DNA of 64,000 nt from Aporrectodea caliginosa. Its lineage: Eukaryota > Annelida > Clitellata > Crassiclitellata > Lumbricidae. The stretch spans positions 62,001 to 126,000 of the forward strand of contig JACEVL010000203.1 in assembly GCA_020284085.1 (NCBI GenBank), written 5' to 3'. Each line of letters starts with the position of its first letter. Within the stretch, counting starts at the first letter, position 1. Under the pieces are notes generated by a model, which was not told where the DNA came from, did not search any database, and was given only the letters and a program-made list of their open reading frames with translations. Shown one piece after another: positions 48,401 through 60,800 of the stretch. The translations under genes were made by a program, and so were the position numbers.

Positions 48401-51400
48401 TTAAAATACAATGGAAATACAATAATAACTTAGGTATTCAAACTTTCTTTCTAGTTCAGTTCCAGTTAGAAGACCACAAGTTTGTTTTATGTAACCAATT
48501 CTGTTAAAGGATAACGGTAAAACATCGATTCCTTTTTTGGGGATCCAGTCTATTCTTATCTGCAGATTTCTCTGGTGCCATAACTTCTCGTTCGTTTGGA
48601 AAAGTTGGTTCCTATTACTGGTAACTCAACTACTGATTGCAAGAAGTGGAGCTGCAGTCCATGCCACTAATGCTCCAGTTCATACACAATTGCTACATGA
48701 CATTATGGCCAATGTACTCTGCAGGCTATGCAGTCTTGCGGCCCTGTGCACCGCCAGAAATTGCAATGCACCACAAATGTTTTAAGAAACTTTTCTGTAG
48801 CAAATTGAGAAACCCGTGCATTGGGGTTTCACTTTAGATGGTACGTTGGTTGTGATCATATATTATAACCAGAGATGGGTAACTAATCGATTAGATTCTA
48901 ATCTATTTGCTAATCGATTAGCTAATTGATTAGACAAACAGCTAATTCTAATCGACTAATATTGATTAGCAAATTTCAGCTGCTAATTCTAATTGATTAG
49001 CAATTTAACTAATCGTGCCCATCTCTGGTTATAACTTGTGAACTGAAACTGTGTGATTTATTTTCAAACTGAAGCCAACAGAAGATTGTATTTTTCTGCG
49101 ATTTTTGCAGGGATGATTCCAGATTCCAGTTTGCACGAAGCCAGTCGCAAAATGCAATTAACAGTCCAAGGACGTACGACCCTCAAAAGTCACCAGATCC
49201 CAGAGATGCTGAACTCGCCCTTGAACTTGGCCGTTACCCTAAGAGGCAGAACTCAATGCCATCTGGAATGGACATGGTACGACAGGACACGCAAGATGCA
49301 CAACCACGCTTAGAGGTAAAAGACGCAAGGCCAGACAACGGCCACCTGCGACCGGGTGGACTGCAACATCCAAGAGGTGACGAAGAGGTTCGTGATACAA
49401 TTCCTGCAAAACACTCTGATTACTGGAATCAAAAAGCGCCTCGCCAAAGTTCTGAACGAAGGAACATGTCTTCGAGCAGCGACGACGACTGCATGTACAT
49501 GAAAGACTTGAACCTAGCCCAACCCGCATCTGGTGGTTTCAGCGCTAAAGATGGCGATAGGAAGCAGGTGGCTGGACTACCGCATAACGACTACTACAGT
49601 CGACCGATCGCAAGGGATCGAATGGATTTAACACCTGGATCAGGTATCCCTCTCAATGTGAGAGATCCGCCCCAGGGTGCGGATGCACCAACGTTGGGCA
49701 GTAGAGGTGAATTAAATGAATCATCCTCAGGTCAGATGAGAAATCGTCAGCAGTTGCAACCTCTGGCGAATGAGCGGCCATCTGCATTGCCTCGATACAC
49801 GGAGAACACAGACGCGTCTCGAACCCCAACTTCTCAGGCCGAGTTGAGTCATAGGCTGTCTGGCCCTGCAAACTCACCTCCATATTCCACCGGTGGGCCA
49901 GATTCCCGCTACGTGCGCAGTCACGAGCAGAATATCAATTCCGCTGATCGCGACGTGCATGGCAGACAAGTTCGCGGTCCTGAACAAAAGCCGTTAAACA
50001 TTTCAACGAAATACGACCCAGGACCAAATGCAGAATTCTTGAGGAATGGAAATCCGCCTACGGCAAAGAATGCAGAGGCAGAGCTGCTGAAAGAAATACA
50101 GATGCAGAATCCGTCGAACCGAATAACCACAGAGGCATCTAGGATGCAGGGAATGACGGAGGTTCGATACGGTGCGCCTTCCTCGTCCGCGTTTGATCGT
50201 TCTTTGAACGAGTCAAGGACGGTGAACCCCAGTGAAAGATTGACTTCAGGATCAGAAGGTTCAATAAGGGAAAAAGGGAGTGAGGGTTCCAGCGGTAAGG
50301 TGGATGAATGGTCAGTAAAGCGTCTGGAAGTGCAGAAGCCATTGAGCCGCGTGGAGGAATGGACCCTGGAGCAAATGAGACAGCAACAGGAGAAGCAGTC
50401 CGTAGAGCCAAGGATTGATGGAAGACTGGATAGAGATAGAAATTCTAATCTTGACCCTAGGTATCAGAGGCAGCTTGAAAGCCAGAGCAATTTGCAAACG
50501 GTTGAAAAACGGTGGCCAGAGGAAACTCCTACTAGACCGGCGACTACAAGGTCTACCGAACCAACCAGAGTAAGTCCAAACAGAGCAAATCCATCCATAA
50601 CTTCTCATTCGTTTGGAGAAGTTGGTGCAGGGGGTCCAGTTCCAATGCCAAGAAAGCAGCTGCAAGGGAACCAGATGCAAAGAAATCAGCTACCAGGGAA
50701 CCAGATGCAGAGCAATGAAATGCAAGGGGACAGGCTGCAAGGAAGTCATTTGCAAGGGAACCAGCTTCCAAGAAGTCAGATGCCAGGGAACCACGCAGAG
50801 GGAAACTGGTTACCGGAGAACCAGATTCAGAGAAACCAAGGGAACCAGATGGAGAGAGGCCAGCTTCACGGGAACCAGAGAAGTCAGCTACCAGGGAACC
50901 AGAAACAACAACCAGCTGTGATGGACAATTCTGAAGTCAGAATTGGTAGACCTTCTGCAAACGACAGTATGCTACCAAATCGTAGTTCCTCTGCAGGTTT
51001 AACTTCACGTCCCGTTCTACCATCATCGCAGAACGACTTCATTAATCCTGCATCTACTGCCGCTACCTCCTTCCACTTGGACAGTGCAGCAACTCAGTCA
51101 AGGCAAAACAATGCATCCGGGGAAACCTTGGTAAGTTTTATTATTAATAATGTGTTGATTTATAGCATGCGAGAAACCCCATTAGGGCGCTATGACACAC
51201 TATTGCAAGCTGAAGTTGTTGCATTTAAAAATATTGTAGCTGTTTCTAGTTTCCCTGAGTATTTCATTTTATGGATGTACTTTTTGGCTCTATTTAGCCA
51301 CCGGACTTCACATGTTGCTGTTTATAGAATGCCTCACACGGCCAACAAGTTTACTTTGAAAAATACTAAGTTATATCTGTCCACATTATCAATTAAATTT

Positions 51401-54400
51401 CTATTTCCCAGGAGCTTAAACATTTTCTTGATACTTTTATCAGCTCTACTATGAAATTAAGTTGCCAAGTAATTGATGTCTGTCCACATTGTCAGATCCA
51501 CTTTATATTTCTTTAATTTTGAATTTTTTAAATGAAAGTTTTATCTATTGTTTCATAATAGTTCTCTTGCAGAAGCACAACTATAAAATTCATCTTAATT
51601 TACATACTTACTGGTAACAGCTTCTGTTGCTTGATCCTGTCTGGATCATTTCCGTTTTCATGACTTGCCATCTCTAGGAAAAATTTTGACTGCACACCAT
51701 GGAAAGCTCATTAGCGTAAAGATTTCCTCAGCCACTATCCAGGAAAGAGTAGTAGAGTATTTAACAGTGTATTTCCAAGGGTACTGTATAAATATGTGGT
51801 TACGTATCAATTAGTACATAAAAATTTACTCACGAGGAATTAATTACGTATTTGAAAAATTCATCCGTGTTTTGTTGCTCATTTGTAGGCATATTTTGCT
51901 GATGTGAATCGTTTGCTTGTCGAACACTCGAAACTTTGTCGTGATTCAGCTGCTTCAGATGTCAGTGGTCAGCAGCTCAGCATGGATGATGTAAGAACAA
52001 ATGCTCTTAAACTGCACTTTGTATGCTCACTTAAATACATGCATGTACATATATACATTCATGTGCAGACATGCATGCATACATATATATATGGTACATA
52101 CATGTACATGCATCCTTAGGTTTACTCGCCTTTTTGGGGCTCTCCTGATGGATCCGAGCCACGTCCAGCACCAAACATCCGCTACTCCCTCCGTCCCGTG
52201 CTCCTGACTGCTTTATCCCCCAGCCTACACCCTGATGTGCAAAACATTTATTGTTGGGATGTTATATACTTTTTAACGGTATACTTTATTAGATGTGTAC
52301 ACCGAAGTGCGATTAGCAATTGGTTAATAAAGAATATACCAATACTTACTTACTTGCATACATCCATAGATAAATATATATTCGATTATATGTTTATGGA
52401 TGGGGTTATTTACTTAGCATATTTTAAGAACTGGATGAAGGATCTCACTGTAACTATGATTGAGTGGAGATGTTGTTTTTGAATTTGTCACAAGTGTATC
52501 AGTTTAATGTTGCTGCCATTTGTCCTGCAGTTTTCTTTTGTTTTTATTCAAAAAGATGGGTCCAGATACTTTTTTCTTTGCATTTCGATACAGATGAGAT
52601 ATTTTATTTTCTGTTAATATCTGAAGCTGATTGGACGTCTGATTCAACTGAGACGAAGCCAGACAAAACTAGAAGAAAGTCGCTATTGGTTACTGGGTCA
52701 GATGCATCAACAGTTTACCCAATCAGCTCAGGGAACAGCTGCACAGAGGTACAATGTTTGCGTGCATATGTCCTACTGTGACTAACTTTTTATGCTTTTT
52801 ATTATATATTTACTTTATATTGCACAAAGCAGAACAGAAAAACTAAACAAAGACAAAAATACAAAACTCATTCACAAACAGACCGGATGACAACTCAAAC
52901 TTATGCTTCCGTGGAAGCATAAATGTTATGCTCCCGCAATTTGACATAAGATATGTTGTTCTTTACTGACAACCAAGACCATTAACTAGATAATTAAATG
53001 TAATTAAATTAAATTATTATGCTTTTTGCTGTAGAAAATAGTATTCTTTCATGCGTTCATTCAATAATTTATTTAACAACTCAGTTATTCATATTTGGCC
53101 AAATAGTAAGAATGCAATTTAGTAGAGAAATAATTGAGAACTGGAATATTCAGCAAATGAACTTGGAGCGAAACAATAAACTACTTCTCATGTCTTAGCT
53201 CTTTGTGATTGGTAAAAATTGCAAGTTTGCCATAATGGACTGTTACTGAATGGAGTCGGTTAATGGTAGAATAGCATTTATAACTGCAGATTGGTTTGGA
53301 ATCACGACAGTTTACTTGTTATCATTGTATCTCCTGTTGACTAGGGTTCCTGCAAAGGCACAGCAAGACAAATTGGTTGAAGTTGAACTGGAGATAACTA
53401 ACACCATTTCACTTGTCGCAGAACTCGATCGGAGGCTAACAGGCCTGAGGTCAAAGGAACTGATGGGCATGCAGCCATCAAGTTTGCCAGCTTCTGTGGT
53501 AGAGCAGAATGTGAAGCCAGCACAGGTGGAAACTTGATTGTATTTTGGAATTTCCTTAGTCTTAGTATTTTTTAAATAGAAACGGGTGGGTAGTTTTGAT
53601 GCTGTATGTAGACCCCATTGCTATAAGAGGGTTTTGATTTACAGTATGTCTGCAGCTGTTGACCTGGCAGTTTTCCTTAAAATGTTGCAGAAGGAATACT
53701 AAACACTAAACGTTGCTGTGAAACAGGATGAATGCACGAATTGTGAGAAAGAAAATACGTAGAAAGGGATACATGAAGATTAAATAAATTTGTGTGGGTT
53801 GAAATTTTATTGATTGGTGAGGCATTCAAATCTCTACCAAAAGATTGTTGATTTCTCTTCTACTAGTGCACATTAGTGACTTCGACTGTAAAATGAATAC
53901 ATTGACTATTAGTGAAAAGATCAGACAGCAAAGGTAGCTATCTGCTTTCCTGTGCTTAGAAGATGAAGGTGCTAACACTGCATACCCACAGCTAAACGTG
54001 AGACCCGGTACCCAATTATTTAGAGCAGTCACCTTTTAATGTGGAGAGTACAGGTTTGAACCTCCTCTGAGACAGTTTACTGTGTATGGACCTTGAGCAA
54101 ATCCTTTACTGACAATTGCTCAGTGCCATCAATTGATGCTTGGTTATTATATGGCAGTGCTTAATAAATGCATAATAATAATAATAATAAACGGACAGCA
54201 CTTTTACCTTTGCAGCCCATTCGGATACCTGAGATTGAAAAGGAGTTGTCGTCGTCATCTGTGATGTCGGTCAAGGAGAAGGATGCGGATCTGGAAAAGA
54301 AACTGCAAGATATCTACGTCATGCAAAGACAGGTTGAACAAGAGTCTTTCTTTGTCAACAACCTACGAGAGGAAAAGGTTGGACTTTATCTCCTTCTGAT

Positions 54401-54551
54401 GCTATTTGATTTGATCTGAGTACTATCGTATTAGCGTTGTTAATATGCTATAATGATGTTTATGCTTTCTTTTCAACTATCACTTAAAACCATTTTGTTC
54501 TACGGTTGATTGGAGTCTTATGGGAAGTGCCACTTTTATGTATGTGTCTAA

Positions 54552-54584
<33 letters not shown>

Positions 54585-54830
54585 TGTATGTATGTGTCAA
54601 TTCACTTAGCACTTTAATGATGAGAGTTTACTAAAAGTGACTGGTAAACCAATGCAACTTGTTGTTGATATCTTAATATACAACGTTTCTAGTACCTCTC
54701 AAAGATTAAAGATTCTGCACACGATTATCTAACTGTGCTAAACAAGTCCGTTTTAACAGTTTGAAAATAAAATGTTTGCTGAACATACATACATACAGAC
54801 ACACACACACACACCTAGACACACACCTAG

Positions 54831-54861
<31 letters not shown>

Positions 54862-57800
54862 GTGCCACTGTATAGATATTCCATTTACACTACCAGTATT
54901 TCTATTCTTTACTTTAATTTGTGAATGGGCGTCTATATCTTACGTCAGTTTAAAGCAGATCTGAAGTCAAGTTTGTAATTTGAAAGCAGATCTGAAGTCA
55001 AGTTTGTAATTTTAATGCATAAATCTACACCTACTTAGATAACTAAAAATGTTCTATACAATGCCTTGTTGCTTGCATGGACATCTACAAGATCAACTCA
55101 CAGCAGATCTACCGTAAGCTCTTACTAGTAATTTTAATGAATGCCTATTTAGATAACTCAAACTATCCTGTACAATACCTGGTTGCTTGCTTATAACTGA
55201 GTCGTATCACTTAATATTTTTATTTATGAAATATCCTTTAACTCACGGATGATGTAAGCATGTATATAATTTAAATAATTTCTAGTCGAAGCTGGAGAAG
55301 GCACTGTCAAAAGCGCAGAGAGACGAAGAACTGGAACGAGATCCAAACCAACTGATGAGACTTCGACGTCAAAAGCAGGCAATTGACCGAGAGCTCTACA
55401 GTCTCCAGACAAAGCTGACTTATGCTGTCAGGGTAAGTGGAAGGAATCTCATTTTTGCAAGAACGTTTAATCTCATGTTAGGAGGTGTATTATCATTTCT
55501 AAAAGAAGGTGTAATCTCATGTTAGGAGGTGTACTCTCATTTCTAAAATGAAGTGTAATCTCTTGTTAGCAGATGTAGATCCACAAGAAAGTGTAATCTC
55601 AAGTTAGAAGGTGTAATCTCGTATCTACAAGAAAATGTAATCTCGTGTTAGGAGGTGTAATCTTGTTTCTAGAAGAAAGCGTAATTCCATGTTAACGAGT
55701 GTAATCTCGTTTCCAAATTGCTTATCCACCATAGGCTGGGTCTGTATTGTAGCAGACTGATATTCTGGATATTGACTTCATCACAGCTTGGCTTGTTGCA
55801 TTATTGGTTGATGCCTTGTGCATTAGATTTAGACACTGGCACGAATGAAGTTATAAATTACAATTGCAATTACTTCTGCAATAACTTCTTATTTGGTGTA
55901 AGCATTTGGTAGGACTTTGACTTTCATCTGAATTAGCTGTGGATTAAATTGATAGTCATGTTATGATCTGTTTTTGAAAACGAGCAGAATTTAGATGAAA
56001 TCAAGAAGAAGTATAGCGAGATGGAACATGAAGCAACAGTCTTACGAAAACAGAATTATGACAAAGCCAGTGGTATTACCACTTCAGTAAGTAACGTGAT
56101 TTCCAGTTCTGCTGCAATGCTTTGGCCATCACTTGTCATGCATTGATGCCAAGTATTTGAATAATTTAATGTACTTTAGCAATGTCAACTTGTGCAATGT
56201 ATGAATATCTTTTGGCTTATTAGCTTCTGGCGTGCATTCAGATCAAGAACATTTAGGTATGAAAAGGTGAAAGTGCTACATTTGTTTTGGTAGTCTTGTA
56301 AGTTGATACTTTAAATCACTTTACATACATATTTTGTGTGGTTCCTTAAATTTTTAAGGTTTGTGAATTGTCGTTAACTTTGTAGATGAAGAACGTTTTA
56401 GGTTCTCTGTTTAGTGAACTGCAGACTACTGTTGTCAGAAAAGATCCTGTGTCTTGTTTTTGGTGAACTTTGGAGTACTTTTAATGGAAGAAGATTCTTT
56501 GTCTTGTTTTAGTAAACTTTAGATTACTTTTTTGTAAAAGCTGATTAGTTTTGTTGGTTAATTTTTGAAGAAACCACCACCAGTATTCGGGGCCATGCCT
56601 GGTGAAACTACTGTCAAATCCTATGACGGTTAGTAAGTCTTTTTTGTTATTTCGACTTTCTTGCTGACACTGGAGAACTTTGGCTGTATATCAGTCATCT
56701 GCAGTAAATATGTGACTGCTCATGTCAGCAATCATACATTCTTCCCTTGTGGTACATAGCTTGACATTGCTTTGGTAATTTTGAGTGATAATTTTAACTC
56801 AGAACACAGAAGTGAGCAATATGATTCCAGTCATTCTCACCCATCATGGTGATCTGTGGTTGGTAATTGGTATAAAACTTACAGAAAATTGGACTAGACA
56901 ATACCACCTTTTGAAGATCTCAAAGTGAACCTGAAACAACGGATTCAAACACAGTGAATGCAGACGAAAACCGATAAAACCTCCTAAACCAGATTGTCTA
57001 AAAAATGTCAGGTGTGATAGAGAACTGTTCGCTACTTAAGTAGCAAATTTTATTTCTTCAGCGTGGTCTGGTTTTATAACTCTCTTAAAATAAGATGGTA
57101 TTTTTAATGTTTATTTGAGTACAGAACTTAAATAGTTTGGGGTGATATTAAGTTTGGCAAATTGATTGATCTCTGGTGATTGATTGATTGTTTGATTATG
57201 TGATTGATTCTAGTACCTGGAAAATTATTGTATTTCAATTACCAGGTGGCGCTGCTACCCCAGGAAGTGAGGGAACGTACTACGAGACGGACTTGGACTC
57301 AGGCCGAAGTCGAGATTTGGCCGCTCCCAAGGATACTGCCATCGTAGAAAGCCAAGGCAGAGAACTCTTGGCCGGACCAAAGCCTTCTGCTTTTCCTTCA
57401 GGCAGAGGAATCAGTGTCCCTCTCAAATCAAACATTGATGCCAGTGTACATAGTAACAACGCAGAATCCACTTCCTCCAAAGGAAGACTTCTGGAGGGTT
57501 CAAGGCAACCTTACGATATGACGGGCGACAGAAGAGATAACCTCCATTCATCAACGGACTTCAAACTTCAAGGCAGCTCTGATGAGAAACGTGGCCGCAG
57601 TGATATTCGTCCAGAAGACTTGACCACTTCGTCTGACTATATCCCAAGGCCAGAGAACCAGTCTGTCAGACAGCGCTGGCCACCCAATCAGACGATCGTG
57701 AGTAGAGACAGGACAGGGTTCCAGTCTGGCAGCGAGCAGCATTCACAGGACGAGCCGAGCAGATCTGTCCGAGATGAATTTTCGGTTGGTGGAAATGGAG

Positions 57801-60800
57801 GCAGAATCTCTGATGTTGCACTGACGAAATCACAACCAGCCAACGACCCTCGGGTTTACGAGGCAAGGCAGCCGGGAAGAACTGGACTGGGGTTCAATAC
57901 CCCATCAACCCAAATGGGTGGTTTCAGGTCGGATGCAGAGCCTGTTAAATCTAACAACATTCTGAACAGGTTGCTGGGCAGTGGTCAGCAGAGTGTGACT
58001 TACGGTCAGCAAAGCACGACCTATGGCCAGCCCCTCGCTACGGGATCTGCACATGGAGCTCCAGAGGGACTCGCCGGCAGTGTGAATCCCAGCAAACCAC
58101 CGAGACAGGCCGAGGAATGGCAAAAGGAAACAGATCGAAATATTAATTATAGATTGCGTCCACTAATTGGCCAGACATCGGCAATGGAAAGCTCAAGAAG
58201 ACCTGAAGATGAATGGCAGAAAACGCCCAACCTTCGCTTGGATTTCAGTGGCAGTAGCGTTGAAAACAAGGCAACAGGTACCTGATTACAGTTCGAGATA
58301 CACTTATAAACAAAGATTATGGTCAAGTAATTACAGTGTGGACTCACTTATGCACTCCCGATTTACACGACGCAACATTCTGCATAATGCAAATAATGAC
58401 AGTGATAGCCATCCCTTCCTCTGTACGTGTTTCCATTCTTTCTCGATCTGTTCCTACATCTCTGTCTCTGCTCAAGGCTCAAAACCTATTTCTGCTCTCA
58501 GGGTACTCGCACTGGGAGCGCTACTGAATGGCCACTGCCGTGTACGGCGCTATATAAGTTTCTAATTACATTACATTATTCTATGATGCTGTAACACAGC
58601 CATGCCGTTACAAGGGCGCCTCACAAAGAACTAACTGGTACTAAGTGGGATAGACCTTAGAGAACAGATGAGTTAACTGATAACTGATAAGCCTGAAGTG
58701 TTTAAGCTGTAGCTTTAAGTTGGAGCTGTAGTTTAAGGCTGTTTGCACTGGCTTCTGATTCTTCATACAGTGGTGGCACAGTGTAACCTGTGATGTGCAT
58801 TGCTGATGTCTGGTTTCAAATGCGTTTGTTGGTGGACTGTTTATCTCACTGGTAATAATGTTTGCTCGTAGTTGGGCACGAACCACGTAAGCTAGATAAA
58901 TAGACTGACTTTGAAGGTTACATCAGAAATATGTTATGTGAATTGATTATTTTTCCACTTGTTAAGCAGTGTTTATTTCATTTTAGTTTTTTGCTATGCT
59001 GTTGTTGGTTTCAGTTGGTGAAAGGCCAAGGTCTGGTTCTGTACCAAGAGGTCCTGCAGACGACCCGACCCAACGCAATTACTCCCCAGAGAATTTAGAT
59101 AGAACTGCATCCAGACCTCGGGTAAGCACAGTAGATTCCACCTTTGGGAACTGATGACCCTTGTGTAACCCTTGTTTGCGTTAAACATGGTAAAAGGAGT
59201 CTGGTGTAACAGGATTTTATTCATTGTTTGGAACATTGCCAGCCTTTCACAGGGTACATTAGTTTAGTTTGGGGTGCAGGTAAAAGTTTATCATCCGTGC
59301 CCAGCCATGCTTAGGTATTTTATGTCGGTTTACAATTATTATTATTACAGTAGTTTTATCTAGCGCCCCTTCAAGATAGTCTACTCAGGAGCGCTCCCAG
59401 CCCAACCTCGGTCAAACAGGACAGTCTTAAGGCCAGAGAAGAACTGAGCAGAGTGTCCTATTGAGGTCAGACGCAGTGCCACCGGAAGCCCATTCCAGGT
59501 CACTGGGCCAGCCACAGAGAATGAGTTTCCCTGGGCATTGATTTGTGCAATGCAGTTGATTTGTGTCATTTAAAAACTGCATTTATGCTGCATTGAACAT
59601 CAAAATTTAACATAATGTCTTGACTGCAACTTTGCATTTCTCACAAATTAAAATATGCCTTGCAATGCTTATGCTGGTGATACATTATTATTTCTGTTTG
59701 ATTCTGGTGCTAAATAAGTTAAATTGTTTTGGCATTTTTACAGTTGCCGTAATGCATTTCAGTGCAAAATTGGTGGAGAAATATGGGCTAATTTTTATGG
59801 TCCATATTTCTCCACCAATTTTGCACGGTATCACAAACATTGTGAATAGTAGCCAGTTTGTAAGAATGAATTTTTGCTCTCTTTCAGTAACTCCTAAATT
59901 TTCGTGAACTATTGTGTTCTCATCTGTCCACTGTTTGTGGGGTGGTTCTCTACCTCGCTGTGGGGGAAGTTCTCTACCCCACTGTTTGTAATTCTGGCTC
60001 TCTTTAAAGGAAACTGAAAGAGGTCAAAGTTCACCAACCAGTGAACTTGGCCCAAGAGATCATATCCGTCGTTTGTCTGGTTTCTTTACTCCAAAGCCCT
60101 TCAGAGGTGGCAGCACTGGTCCTGGATCATCTGCCAAACTGGCAGACGAGACGTCGGGATATTCATCGTCGGCAAGAGCTGGTTCAAACGATCCCACTTC
60201 GCCGCTTGACCAGGCATTTGACCAACACATCGACGGAATTGTACGTAAAAAGAAAATAATTTATTTAACGAATAAGGGGACCTGGTGTTGAATTATGGTT
60301 TAAAGAGAAAGGTTTTCAGGTTGTGTTGTTCAGTAGCATACTACATCTGCTGTTCATATTGTATTGTATTGTATTGTATTGTATTTAGAAATTTAGAATG
60401 CGCTTTTCACAGTAATACCCAATCAGAAGCGCTCCCAGTGCGAAGAACTATGCGAAAAAAGAAACGTCTTAAGACAACGAGAAGAGGCCGAAATACCCCC
60501 AGTTAAGATCACAGATCGAATGGTAGAGGGAAGGTCATTAGTAGAGGGAAGGTCATTTGATTTCTGGTTCAAACCTGATGAGTGACTCTGTGGAAAACCA
60601 CTGGGCAAACGCCGCACACAATTGTCTGGCACCTATGCTTCAAATTTATTTGCAATAACAAAGAAACAAATTAATTAATACCGGTAAATGGATGGCTGTG
60701 GTGCAGATTTTTTATATAGCGAACTTATGACCTCAACCCTTTTCACCTTTCAATGGAAATCTTCACCACCACTGCACGTTTGATTGGGTGTTACGCTGTG

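Noticed and set aside
51131..51454. Extension of PLEKHA-like exon 11 to the stop at 51452
   Set aside because: TTG|GTAAGT is a strong donor, downstream exons join in phase, and the extension is AT-rich hydrophobic sequence typical of intron read-through.
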